Of a stretch of 64,000 nucleotides of DNA, positions 33,280-41,894 are shown piece after piece. How positions within the stretch are numbered: the first letter of the stretch is position 1; every line of letters begins with the position of its first letter. Location of the stretch: contig JAFWZV010000015.1 in NCBI GenBank assembly GCA_017517305.1, positions 107,489 through 171,488 on the forward strand, given 5' to 3'. Made by a program: the position numbers and the translations under genes. The notes beneath the pieces are model-generated. The model ran no database searches. It had not been told where the DNA came from and saw only the letters and a program-made list of their open reading frames with translations. Source of the stretch: Lachnospiraceae bacterium. Its GTDB lineage: Bacteria > Bacillota > Clostridia > Lachnospirales > Lachnospiraceae.

Positions 33280-33624
33280 TTACATTTCCTCCCACTGTGC
33301 CTGCTTAAAGCCCACTAATACCTTATCATCCACTACAAGAAGTGGACGTTTTACTAGCATACCATCTGTGGCAAGTAACTGTAACATATCTTCCTCACTC
33401 ATAGTAGGAAGCTTATCCTTAAGCTGAAGCTCCTTGTACTTTAAACCGCTGGTATTGAAGAATTTCTTAAGGGGAAGTCCGCTTAATTCATACCAACTTT
33501 TTAACTCCTCATAGGTAGGGTTGTTCTCTACTATATGACGCTCTGTATATTTCTTACCCTGCTCATCTAACCATTTTTTTGCCTTCTGACAGGTTGAACA
33601 TTTTGGATAACATAAAAATAACAT
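33280..33624 (-). CDS. ArsC/Spx-family thioredoxin-fold protein
   Basis: A 114-residue protein of the arsenate-reductase-like YffB/Spx family. The CxxC pair is in YPKCSTCQKAKKWLDEQG and the conserved RP loop in GMLVKRPLLVVDDKVLVGF. Lacking arsenic-resistance neighbours and the Arg set of true ArsC, it is more likely an Spx-like redox regulator or glutaredoxin-linked reductase. Last in the ABC-F / kinase-GNAT unit (46-base gap). Its terminal coding bases recur at 22793-22820. Confidence 0.88.
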   Translation of the reverse strand: MLFLCYPKCSTCQKAKKWLDEQGKKYTERHIVENNPTYEELKSWYELSGLPLKKFFNTSGLKYKELQLKDKLPTMSEEDMLQLLATDGMLVKRPLLVVDDKVLVGFKQAQWEEM

Positions 33625-33670
33625 TGTATATACCTCCGTATTTCATATTTCGATGTGTATCATTACTTAA

Positions 33671-34957
33671 TTACTGTTCGCACACCATTATATACTCTTC
33701 TTCATTCTCATCTATAATCTTAAAGCCCACTTTCTTATACATCCTTACAGCATAGTTTTCCTTTTGAACTGCTAATGATGCTTTCTGATAGCCTCTGTTC
33801 TTTAATTCTATCAGCATTTGCTTCATCATGCTAGTCCCAATTCCCAGACCACGATATTCTTTGTATAAAGATATGGCAAAGGACGGTACTCCATCCTCCA
33901 CGTGTCCATAGTCATCCATGATTCGCACCCAAACTGCACCAACCACTCTGCCAGATACCTCAGCTACAAAGCATATATCTCCATCACGTTCTCCGAAGCT
34001 TTCCACATACACCTGTAGCTCCGGTGCTTTGATTATATCCTTAGGTGGGGCTTCAACTCCTTCAGGGATGAATATTGCTTCGTATAGAAAATCATCTAGC
34101 TGAGAATATTCCTGAAATGTCATTGGCCTTATTGTGTAACTAAGCTCACCATCGCTAATTTCTTTAGTATTGACGTGTAACATCACCTGCTCCATATCAT
34201 AATCCTTCGCTCTAAGCACAACTGCATTCTCTCCTATCACTTCCCTTATGATAGTTAGTTCCAGCTCCTGTCTATGTTTAAAATGGTTAACCAAATCATC
34301 AAAGCACTTTAGTCCATATTTCCTTCCATAAGGTGAATCAGCCAAATACCCCCGCATCATGTCATACCACAGTTCGTTTCCTTCCTCATCGCTGCGTTCC
34401 TTTTTTATGATATTAATGCTTTCCTCCAAATTATCATTCATTAGATACAGCAACATAAATTTCTCTTTATCAACCAGCTTAAATAACTCACCATAAAACT
34501 CTATTATTTCATCATCACTAATCATATGGAACAGAATCAAATCCTCCATTATATTCTGGAAAAATGAACACTCAAATAGATACCCTGCTTCTGTGAAATT
34601 ACTAAATCTTGTTAATATAATACATTTAAGCTCACTCCAGGACTTCCTTCCGTTGTACACCTCATAATTCTCCAAATCCTTATGAAACCCAGGAATGTCA
34701 GTGATTATTCTAGTGTAGGTAACAACATAATGTTCCTGCTCTTTAACAGTATTTTTTACTATATCATCTTTTATAGGACTATACTTTTCCAACACAGCTT
34801 CGTATTCTTCTTTAGACATATAAGCACACCAAGCCAAATCCACCGGACAGTAGTCACCCTCTCTGCATATGTTTAGACCAGGCTTTGATTTATAAATATT
34901 ATTTACCAGGGTGCTCTTTCCAGAGCCTTGGATACCTTCTACGAATATATTTTTCAT
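33671..34957 (-). CDS. Fusion of P-loop kinase and GNAT acetyltransferase
   Basis: A 428-residue two-domain protein. Residues 1-about 190 are a P-loop kinase: Walker A in MKNIFVEGIQGSGKSTLVN, then a helical lid-like region with DITGFHKDL-type motifs and kinase-like SIIKKERSDEEGNELWYDMM. Residues about 275-428 are a GNAT domain: IRPMTFQEYSQLDDF, ICFVAEVSGRVVGAVWVRI, the acetyl-CoA loop LYKEYRGLGIGTSMMKQML and ENYAVRMYKKVGFKII. Substrates are unknown. Both folds occur in antibiotic-modifying enzymes (phosphotransferases, acetyltransferases). It follows the Lsa-type ABC-F gene by 21 bases, so it is probably under the same leader. Confidence 0.82.
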   Translation of the reverse strand: MKNIFVEGIQGSGKSTLVNNIYKSKPGLNICREGDYCPVDLAWCAYMSKEEYEAVLEKYSPIKDDIVKNTVKEQEHYVVTYTRIITDIPGFHKDLENYEVYNGRKSWSELKCIILTRFSNFTEAGYLFECSFFQNIMEDLILFHMISDDEIIEFYGELFKLVDKEKFMLLYLMNDNLEESINIIKKERSDEEGNELWYDMMRGYLADSPYGRKYGLKCFDDLVNHFKHRQELELTIIREVIGENAVVLRAKDYDMEQVMLHVNTKEISDGELSYTIRPMTFQEYSQLDDFLYEAIFIPEGVEAPPKDIIKAPELQVYVESFGERDGDICFVAEVSGRVVGAVWVRIMDDYGHVEDGVPSFAISLYKEYRGLGIGTSMMKQMLIELKNRGYQKASLAVQKENYAVRMYKKVGFKIIDENEEEYIMVCEQ

Positions 34958-34978
34958 ACATCAACTCTCCCTTCCCAG

Positions 34979-36505
34979 CTATAGCTCAACTACCTTAGTT
35001 GCTATTTTCTCACAAAATCTGACATCATGCTCAACAAACAACATAGTAGGCTGATACTGTAAGATTATCTTTTCCAGCTGCATACGCGAAAACACATCAA
35101 TATAATTTAATGGCTCATCCCAGATATAAAGGTGTGCCGGCGTAAGTAAGCTTGTTGCTAACAGCACCTTCTTTTTCTGTCCCTCTGAATAATTTTCTAT
35201 GTTCTTTACGAACTGCTCCCTTTCAAAATCAAGCTGTCTAAGTATGGAACAAAACAAGCTCTTGTCCAAATTATGCTCCTTGCAGTAATTTTCAATATTT
35301 CCTTTTAATCCCGCAGTCTCCTGACCAACATAGGAAATAACAAGACCACTTGCCACTTGGCAGATTCCTTCTTCTGTTACATTCATAGATATCATATCTG
35401 GGTTACATTTTTGCAAGATGCTCTTAATCAATGTTGTTTTTCCGCTTCCATTTTTCCCTGACAGTACAACTCTATCCCCTTTTTCAACAGCAAAGGATAT
35501 TTCATTAAGAACTGTTTTCTCGGAGTTATTATATCTCACACAATAATCCCTCACATCAACCAGACGCTTCTTGTGATGCGTAAGCTGAACCAATTTCAAA
35601 TCCACTGGGGATTCTATATCCTGCAAAAGGCCCTCTTTTTCATCAATCTCACGCTGGATACGTTTCTCCATCTGTTTTACTCTGCTCTGCATTTTCTTGG
35701 TTTTTGCACCTATGTAACTCCTTGTGCTAAGACATCTGTCATGCTCTTTTATTGGGTCAAATCCTATTTTTGTACCTTCGTTCTTATCAGCCCATCTTGC
35801 AACACGATACGCAGCACGATTTAGCTTCTGAATTTCCTTCAAATGCTTTTCGTTCTCTGCCAAGGCAAATTTATCTTTCTTCTCCTTATTCTCCCACCAA
35901 ACTGAGAAATTTCCATTTTGCACATCAATACTGCTTCTGTTCAACACTAGACAATGATCCGTACAAGCATCCAGCAAATCTCTATCGTGGGAAACAAGTA
36001 TAAATCCCTTCTTAGAAGCCAGATAGTCCTTCACACTCTCACGTGCAGCTTTATCCAGGTGGTTTGTTGGCTCATCTATGAGCAAGAATTCATTTTCCTC
36101 TGAAAATAAAATAGCAAGCAATGCCTTTGTTCGCTCTCCTGGACTTAATGTACAAAAGGGTCTATACAAAATATCTGCTTCCTCAGAAAGCTCACTAAGT
36201 TCACAGATTACCCTCCACATTTCACATCCCGGCTTCAGCTCCTCCATAAAGTCAGCCACAGAAAGTTCCATCTGTTGCTCTGTAATGTGATAAGGAAAAA
36301 GATCAAACTTTGTTGATGTATGAATACTCCCTTCAAATGAATATTTCCCCATAAGAAGGTTGAGAAAAGTAGTTTTACCCTTTCCATTTCTCCCTACAAA
36401 ACCTAGCTTCCAATTTGTATCTATGGAAAATGAAACATTTTCGAAAACAATATCAAAGCTTCCCTCATAACCGAAGGTAAGATTATTTACATTAATTTGT
36501 GCCAT
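34979..36505 (-). CDS. ABC-F ATPase, Lsa-type (ribosome protection)
   Basis: A 508-residue soluble ATPase with two nucleotide-binding domains and no membrane part. First: GFVGRNGKGKTTFLNLLMGK, LSPGERTKALLAILF, FLLIDEPTNHLDKAARES. Second: VVLSGKNGSGKTTLIKSI, ENYSEGQKKKVLLATSLL, LYIWDEPLNYIDVFSRMQL. The linker between (about 195-310) is long and basic, as in antibiotic-resistance ABC-F proteins; the opening INVNNLTFGYEGSFDIVFENV is close to Lsa. These proteins displace lincosamides, pleuromutilins and streptogramin A from the ribosome. ATG at 36505 follows AAAGGAGG. The inducible leader upstream supports that role. Confidence 0.9.
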   Translation of the reverse strand: MAQINVNNLTFGYEGSFDIVFENVSFSIDTNWKLGFVGRNGKGKTTFLNLLMGKYSFEGSIHTSTKFDLFPYHITEQQMELSVADFMEELKPGCEMWRVICELSELSEEADILYRPFCTLSPGERTKALLAILFSEENEFLLIDEPTNHLDKAARESVKDYLASKKGFILVSHDRDLLDACTDHCLVLNRSSIDVQNGNFSVWWENKEKKDKFALAENEKHLKEIQKLNRAAYRVARWADKNEGTKIGFDPIKEHDRCLSTRSYIGAKTKKMQSRVKQMEKRIQREIDEKEGLLQDIESPVDLKLVQLTHHKKRLVDVRDYCVRYNNSEKTVLNEISFAVEKGDRVVLSGKNGSGKTTLIKSILQKCNPDMISMNVTEEGICQVASGLVISYVGQETAGLKGNIENYCKEHNLDKSLFCSILRQLDFEREQFVKNIENYSEGQKKKVLLATSLLTPAHLYIWDEPLNYIDVFSRMQLEKIILQYQPTMLFVEHDVRFCEKIATKVVEL

Positions 36506-36536
36506 ATAACTTCCTCCTTTCATGGTTCCACGCAAT

Positions 36537-36566
36537 AAAAAAGAACCATTTGTTGCCAAACAGTTC
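36537..36566 (-). terminator. Second leader terminator before the ABC-F gene
   Basis: GAACTGTTTG and CAAATGGTTC pair (two wobbles) around a GCAA tetraloop, followed by TTTTTT, 31 bases before the ABC-F start. GGTTC can instead pair with GGAACC just downstream, an alternative fold. Confidence 0.75.
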
Positions 36567-36844
36567 CATTACATACTATAACCTCTAATTTTTTGTAGAA
36601 AGAGCCACTGAATGCACCTGCGCCTTTCACACTTCTTCAAATTTTATGCACAATCACATCACATGCAAAGCATGTTCAGTGATGGACATTCGCCAAATGG
36701 ATTTTCATGCAAGCATGAATCCACTTGGCTCATTGTTAACACAAAAAGAGAGGTTATGAGAACATAATCCACTTTTGGCAACACGAAAAATAGAATGAGC
36801 ACTACGCTCATACCTAAGTAAATCTTCATGTAATCAAAAGTAAA

Positions 36845-36856
36845 TTATCTTCTCAT
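36845..36856 (-). CDS. Three-codon leader frame (MRR)
   Basis: ATG AGA AGA TAA preceded by GGAGAGAGGTG. So short a frame with a strong ribosome binding site at the beginning of an ABC-F leader fits a drug-sensing uORF, where a stalled initiating ribosome blocks the downstream terminator. Confidence 0.6.
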   Translation of the reverse strand: MRR

Positions 36857-36885
36857 CTTTTCACCTCTCTCCTTAAGATATGTTT

Positions 36886-36914
36886 ATGGTAGCATTACCA
36901 GAGTTGACTGTCAA
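36886..36914 (-). promoter_or_regulatory. Promoter of the ABC-F leader
   Basis: TTGACA and TACCAT on the minus strand are 17 bases apart, and TG at -15 makes an extended -10 (TGCTACCAT). Transcription should begin near 36879, about 20 bases before the MRR frame. Confidence 0.7.
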
Positions 36915-36975
36915 TATATATCTTTTTTCTCTTCGTATCGATTCTTTGTCAATGCAGCTTAAAAGGTATACATAC

Positions 36976-37860
36976 TCACTCATCCTCACACATGATATAC
37001 TTATCTCCAATTCCTAAGCCGTCTATCAGGTCTTTGATTAGTTGAATTCCTTCCTTTGCTATGACAAAATCTTTATCATATATTATCTTGTCTATGCTAT
37101 TTACATCAAATTGTCTAGTTCCGTTGATAGCCACGATAACCTTCCCTTCTCCAAATCTAACTCCCATACTTCTGTTCTGATTTTGAAGAATCAGCAGGTG
37201 TTCTATCATTTCTTGGGTTAATATTTCGTGAGTTTGAGCTGGTTCTGCTGAAAAAACATCAAAATTATCATTGAATAAAAAATCATCAACATCCACTCTG
37301 CGGTCATTTATATTGAGCCAGCTTTCGTATCCTCGAGAAAAAACCTTTACATTTTGAACATTTATTTTGTCTGTTCTAAATTCAAAGATTCTTCCATCAA
37401 AATACTTCGTAATGCTGGATTTTTCACCTATGTAAGTTTCGTTCTGTATAATAACATCTGCCTGGCGAACACCAACCCCCTTGTAATGACCTTGAAAATA
37501 ATTGTTTGAATAATATATATTACCTATCTTAATTATTCCAAATGTACCAACCTCTATGTCTGTGAAACCACGGTCCTGTTCATAATATGCATGTTCTATC
37601 ATTGAACTTAATAAATCATCGTATAGTTCCTTACTCTTTTCTTTTTGCTTAGCAGATCCACTTACCCATATAGCCGCAATCGGCCCCGTTACAATAATCA
37701 TAATATATGTAATGATAGTCATAATTTCATCTTCTTTTATCCACTCAGGTAGAAGAAAATAAATCAAATAAAATAAACCAACCAAAAGAAGAGCTATTCT
37801 AGACCCTAATATATTCATCCTTATACCTTTAAGTTTTCTAATTGCATCACTATTATCCAT
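36976..37860 (-). CDS. DUF3137-like membrane protein, copy 2
   Basis: A 294-residue protein with two N-terminal helices (ALLLVGLFYLIYFLL; IITYIMIIVTGPIAAIWVSG) and a cytoplasmic beta-rich domain. Blocks GFTDIEVGTFGIIKI, YYSNNYFQGHYKGVGVRQAD, KYFDGRIFEFRTDKI and FLFNDNFDVFSAEPAQTHEI fit the DUF3137 (Galanin-like) pattern YKGVxxxxxDVxI, FxGRxxxFxxxK, FxVxSxDPxEA. It is about half identical to the product of 37904-38764, 43 bases upstream, from a tandem duplication. Function of the family is unknown. Confidence 0.75.
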   Translation of the reverse strand: MDNSDAIRKLKGIRMNILGSRIALLLVGLFYLIYFLLPEWIKEDEIMTIITYIMIIVTGPIAAIWVSGSAKQKEKSKELYDDLLSSMIEHAYYEQDRGFTDIEVGTFGIIKIGNIYYSNNYFQGHYKGVGVRQADVIIQNETYIGEKSSITKYFDGRIFEFRTDKINVQNVKVFSRGYESWLNINDRRVDVDDFLFNDNFDVFSAEPAQTHEILTQEMIEHLLILQNQNRSMGVRFGEGKVIVAINGTRQFDVNSIDKIIYDKDFVIAKEGIQLIKDLIDGLGIGDKYIMCEDE

Positions 37861-37903
37861 ATATATTTCCTTGTCCTCTCCCTATCTCTTCATTTACATG
37901 ATT

Positions 37904-38764
37904 TTACTCTGACACCAATCCTAACCCCTCTATCAGATCTATGGCAATTTGAATTTCAGTTTCCATTACGGCTATTTTTTCTTCATAACTCACATCCTCC
38001 ATACTTGCTACTTCGAAGGGTCGTGCACCATTGATAGCTACATATACCAGCCTTTCATCGAATCTAACACCAATACTCCTATTCATGTTTTGAAGAACCT
38101 GTAAATGTCCCATCAATTTATCAGTTAGAAACTCTTGAACTTCCGATGGGTCTGAAGCGAACACATCAAAATTATCATTAAAGAATAGTCTATCAACATC
38201 CACCCTAGAATCATTTATATCAAGCCTGCTATCGAATCCCTTGGAAAAAATTTTTACATTATTTGCGGTAATCTTATCGGTTGTAAATTCCAATACTCTT
38301 CCATCAAAGTATGTTGTAGTCTCCCAATTATCATTTTTATAATCATCTCTATATATAACAACATCAGCCTGACGAACGCCAACGCCCTTGTATGTACCCT
38401 TAAAATAATTATTTGAATAATACTTTTGATCTAACTTAATTATTCCAAAGGTATTAAACTCTACATCTGAGAATCCTCGTTCCGGTTCATAAAGAGAACA
38501 GTCTAGCATACTACACCATTCTCTTTCGCACAAAAACTCGCACCGCTCCTTTATCTTTTCCACTCTCTTTTCACATGCTAAAAACGCAAAAATAAATAAT
38601 ACCAAAACACCTATGATAAGATATACCTTTATCACTTCATTAATCAATAAAACCTTAGCAACGAATACCACAATAATGGCAGCAACCATAAATGGAATCA
38701 TTCTATACGCAATAATCTTTTGAGTTAGACTATTAAGTTTTTCAACTCTCTCTCTTTTTTCCAT
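37904..38764 (-). CDS. DUF3137-like membrane protein, copy 1
   Basis: A 286-residue paralogue of the following gene with the same two helices (MIPFMVAAIIVVFVAKVLLI; VYLIIGVLVLFIFAFLA) and matching blocks: GFSDVEFNTFGIIKL, YYSNNYFKGTYKGVGVRQAD, TYFDGRVLEFTTDKI and FFNDNFDVFASDPSEVQEFL. In both the domain ends in MNRSIGVRFDERLVYVAING. The difference is largest in the N-terminal helices. Start follows GGGGG. Confidence 0.75.
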   Translation of the reverse strand: MEKRERVEKLNSLTQKIIAYRMIPFMVAAIIVVFVAKVLLINEVIKVYLIIGVLVLFIFAFLACEKRVEKIKERCEFLCEREWCSMLDCSLYEPERGFSDVEFNTFGIIKLDQKYYSNNYFKGTYKGVGVRQADVVIYRDDYKNDNWETTTYFDGRVLEFTTDKITANNVKIFSKGFDSRLDINDSRVDVDRLFFNDNFDVFASDPSEVQEFLTDKLMGHLQVLQNMNRSIGVRFDERLVYVAINGARPFEVASMEDVSYEEKIAVMETEIQIAIDLIEGLGLVSE

Positions 38765-38856
38765 ATGTTATTCCCCCTCATCATTAACTCCATACCATTA
38801 TACATATATTCCAACCTATGTACAAATAAAAATACAAAAACCTAGCATTTTAGGTA

Positions 38857-38885
38857 TTGTAAGCGCTTACATTTTATTGTAGAAT
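38857..38885 (+). promoter_or_regulatory. pfp promoter with cre box over the -35
   Basis: TTGTAA (38857-38862) and TAGAAT (38880-38885) are separated by 17 bases. TGTAAGCGCTTACA (38858-38871) is a perfect palindrome fitting the CcpA cre consensus TGNAANCGNNNNCA and covers the -35 element, so CcpA should block RNA polymerase here. Confidence 0.72.
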
Positions 38886-38919
38886 GACTTTATTATTTTC
38901 AAAATAGGAGGTAAATATT

Positions 38920-40146
38920 TTGCACGGAAACATTATTGTCGGACAATCCGGCGGACCAACTTCTGTCATCAACTCCAGTTTAGTTGGAGTTTACAAAACA
39001 GCCAAAGATCGTGGAGCAAAAAAGGTGTACGGTATGCTTCACGGTATCAAGGGTCTGTTAGATGACCAATATGTAGATTTGTCTGACCACATTAAGACTG
39101 ATCTTGATATTGATTTACTTAAGAGAACTCCATCATCCTTCCTTGGTTCTTGTCGTTACAAGCTTCCATCAATAAGTGAGGGCAAGGAGGTTTATGAGAA
39201 GATTTTCGCCAAGCTTAAAGAGCTTGACATCGAGGCATTTTTCTACATAGGTGGAAATGATTCCATGGACACTATCAAGAAGCTGTCTGATTATGCAATC
39301 CTAGTTGACAGCAACATCAAATTCATGGGAGTACCAAAAACCATCGATAATGATTTAGCAACTACTGACCACACTCCAGGCTACGGAAGTGCTGCAAAGT
39401 ACATTGCTGCAGTTACTAAGGAAATCATTCGTGACGGCCTTGTGTATGATTATCCACAGTTTACTATCATTGAGATTATGGGACGTAACGCAGGCTGGCT
39501 TACTGCTGCCGCTGCCCTTTCTAAATCAGAGGACTGCGAAGGCGTAGATATGATTTTCCTACCTAAGGTTCCATTTGACATTGATAACTTCATGGAGAAG
39601 GTTAAGGCGCTAAGCAAGAAAAAGAATTCTATAGTTATAGCTATTTCAGAGGGAATAAAGGTGGCTGATGGTCGATATGTATTTGAGCTTGCAGACCATG
39701 TTTCATTTACAGACGCGTTCGGACATAAGCAGCTATCTGGTTCGGCTAAATTCCTGGCTAATAAAATCGGGGCTGAGTTAGGTGTCAAAACTCGTGCAAT
39801 TGAACTTAGTACATTGCAAAGAAGCGCTGCACACATGACTAGCCGTGTAGATATCACTGAGGCCTTTCAGGTTGGTGGTGCTGCTGTTAAGGCTGCATTC
39901 GAAGGGGAAACTGGAAAGGTTATCGTACTTGAGCGAGTTTCTGATGACCCATACATCTGTATTACTAATTCACAGGATGTAAGAAAGATTGCAAATATAG
40001 AGAAGAAGGTTCCTGTAGAGTGGATTATCAATGATAACACTTACGTATCAGATGAGCTTATCCACTACATCAGACCTCTCATCCAGGCGGAGCTTTCACC
40101 GGTAATGGTTGATGGTCTTCCTAGACATTTGAAGCTTAATTTGTAA
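38920..40146 (+). CDS. pfp: Diphosphate--fructose-6-phosphate 1-phosphotransferase
   Basis: A 408-residue PPi-dependent phosphofructokinase. The nucleotide/PPi loop is VGQSGGPTSVINSSL and the decisive motif is FYIGGNDSMDTIKKL, where GGND replaces the GGDG of ATP enzymes; VPKTIDNDLATTDHTPGYGS is the substrate block. It converts fructose-6-phosphate and PPi reversibly to fructose-1,6-bisphosphate, sparing ATP. TTG start after AGGAGG (38920). Monocistronic with its own promoter and terminator. Confidence 0.95.
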   Translation: MHGNIIVGQSGGPTSVINSSLVGVYKTAKDRGAKKVYGMLHGIKGLLDDQYVDLSDHIKTDLDIDLLKRTPSSFLGSCRYKLPSISEGKEVYEKIFAKLKELDIEAFFYIGGNDSMDTIKKLSDYAILVDSNIKFMGVPKTIDNDLATTDHTPGYGSAAKYIAAVTKEIIRDGLVYDYPQFTIIEIMGRNAGWLTAAAALSKSEDCEGVDMIFLPKVPFDIDNFMEKVKALSKKKNSIVIAISEGIKVADGRYVFELADHVSFTDAFGHKQLSGSAKFLANKIGAELGVKTRAIELSTLQRSAAHMTSRVDITEAFQVGGAAVKAAFEGETGKVIVLERVSDDPYICITNSQDVRKIANIEKKVPVEWIINDNTYVSDELIHYIRPLIQAELSPVMVDGLPRHLKLNL

Positions 40147-40190
40147 TCTAGGTTATGGAATAACAAAAATCACATATAAGAGAATGTAAT

Positions 40191-40234
40191 AAAGGTCAAT
40201 GGACACATTCTAATAATGTGCCATTGACCTTTTA
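40191..40234. terminator. Bidirectional terminator between pfp and the glycosyltransferase gene
   Basis: AAAGGTCAATGG and CCATTGACCTTT form a perfect 12-bp stem, with CACATT and AATGTG pairing inside, and T tracts on both strands. It lies between convergent genes. Confidence 0.85.
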
Positions 40235-40253
40235 CTTATTGTTCATCTAATAG

Positions 40254-41879
40254 TTACTCAGTTCTTGTCAATACATAAACCACTGAAAATTCAGTATTAC
40301 CTATATATTGACAGGAAGAATATCCTGCATTCTTAGCATAGGAAATATAATCTTCTATAGTGTTCACTCTTTCCAAATTATCAGGGTCTAACGCCCCTTC
40401 GTTAACATACAATAGAATCTGATTATCTTTATCAAACCAACCCAAATTATCTATGGTTTTATAATCTGCAATGTATATCTCATCATGCATTGACAATGCA
40501 TAGCTATCACTAACATATTGATAACTTATATCTGTAACATATATGGCGTTTGTACCAGCATATTTTTCCTCTATAATATTAGGAACCACTGCATTATCTT
40601 CATATAGATATGAAGGCTCTTCTTGCACTGTGTAGGATAATATCACACCAATTATAAGTAAAATACTTACAATATATTTTATACATCTATGCTTAAAATA
40701 TTTATCAATATAATCTATGACGAAAACAACTGTCAAAATAATAAGAGGGTATATTCCAAACAAATATCTTGCAGTAATATATGCCGCGGTCTTACTAATT
40801 AAAACAAAGGATATCAACGTGGTTATACCTATGGACCAGCGAATTATGCTTATTGGTTCTCTACTAGCTAGTGCCTCGTTCTCTAATTCCTTTTTTAAAC
40901 TTATCTCATTTCTGTGTTTAAAACATATATATACTATAGCTACTATAATGGATATAGCAATTACCCAAAAACAACCTCCAAACAATTGCTGATCAACAAA
41001 GCCCCACATTTTACCAACTCGTACAAAGACACTTTCATTCATAGCATTATCAAATGCCTCCACGCCTCTATATCCATAAAATATATGTTTAAAGGATGCT
41101 CCAAATATCAGTTGAGTTCCAATTGCAGCAGCAACACAGGTAATCACATAATACAATATGTCCTTAGTTTTTTTATTTAACTGCAAATACATCACATATA
41201 ATCCAGACAATATTACCGCAGGAATAATAAAATGATAATGTGTTAGGAATCCACAAATAATTACCAAGCATATGAAAATATAATGTTTCTTAGTTAGTGG
41301 CCTTTCCTGTTTAAAAAATCCAATCATCATTCGTGTATACAGCAATATCCAAAACAGTAGCATCATATACATTCTAATAAACATAAGACAATTAATTGTC
41401 CCTACGGATATCCCAAAGAACACACTAGCTATAATAGCGTATCGCTTTTCATAGCATAACTCCTTTGCAATGCTGAAAAACAAAAACATTGACAGAATAT
41501 AGAATACATAATTTACTCCAATTCCTATCCAAGGGGATATTGTTTCTTTGAATACAGATGACACCAAATGAATCAAAGCATAATAAAATGGTGGATGTAC
41601 ATCTTGTGATTGGTTATACCACACAGATCCAAATTGAAATGCATCCTCATCAGACACGGTTAAATATTGAAATATTTCTTCTCCGGAATGATAGGTATTG
41701 ATATATTCACCCTTTTGTTGAATAAATGGAACGTAGTAGCTATTTGATAGACCATATGAAAACAGCTCGTCCACAAAAAATCCTTCCTTTTGGCTTGTCC
41801 AAACAAAGGAGAAGATAATAACACCTACAAAAATCACTCCATATATTATGTTCTTTATGTTAAATCTACGTCCTTCCAT
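40254..41879 (-). CDS. GT-C type membrane glycosyltransferase
   Basis: A 541-residue protein with about 11 helices. After the first helix comes the acidic loop SQKEGFFVDELFSYGLSNSY, where D-E is the catalytic pair of the GT39/ArnT-like GT-C fold using polyprenyl-phosphate sugars. A C-terminal outside domain (about 405-541) follows. Paired with the GT2 gene 15 bases upstream, which probably makes the lipid-linked sugar donor. Acceptor unknown: a protein, teichoic acid or surface glycan. Confidence 0.85.
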   Translation of the reverse strand: MEGRRFNIKNIIYGVIFVGVIIFSFVWTSQKEGFFVDELFSYGLSNSYYVPFIQQKGEYINTYHSGEEIFQYLTVSDEDAFQFGSVWYNQSQDVHPPFYYALIHLVSSVFKETISPWIGIGVNYVFYILSMFLFFSIAKELCYEKRYAIIASVFFGISVGTINCLMFIRMYMMLLFWILLYTRMMIGFFKQERPLTKKHYIFICLVIICGFLTHYHFIIPAVILSGLYVMYLQLNKKTKDILYYVITCVAAAIGTQLIFGASFKHIFYGYRGVEAFDNAMNESVFVRVGKMWGFVDQQLFGGCFWVIAISIIVAIVYICFKHRNEISLKKELENEALASREPISIIRWSIGITTLISFVLISKTAAYITARYLFGIYPLIILTVVFVIDYIDKYFKHRCIKYIVSILLIIGVILSYTVQEEPSYLYEDNAVVPNIIEEKYAGTNAIYVTDISYQYVSDSYALSMHDEIYIADYKTIDNLGWFDKDNQILLYVNEGALDPDNLERVNTIEDYISYAKNAGYSSCQYIGNTEFSVVYVLTRTE

Positions 41880-41894
41880 ATGTATTCTCCTACT

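Larger units (their letters stand above)
36506..36880 (-). promoter_or_regulatory. ABC-F leader with ribosome-mediated attenuation
   Basis: A leader of about 375 bases. A ribosome binding site and a three-codon frame (MRR) stand at its start. The strand GAGAGGT...ATGAGAA covering them can pair with TTCTCAT-AACCTCTC (36748-36762), which is directly followed by TTTTT: a long-range terminator that can form only if no ribosome occupies the short frame. A second terminator lies at 36537-36566. This is the logic of the lmo0919, vmlR and lsa leaders: drug-stalled ribosomes open the downstream gene. Confidence 0.72.

Noticed and set aside
33280-33624. Arsenate reductase of an arsenic-resistance operon
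   Set aside because: No arsR, arsB-type pump or other arsenic gene adjoins; the family also includes Spx-like regulators.
36657-36735. Third terminator in the ABC-F leader
   Set aside because: A stem between CCAAGTGGATT and AATCCATTTGG is present but has no T tract after it; it may be an alternative fold, so it is not listed as a terminator.
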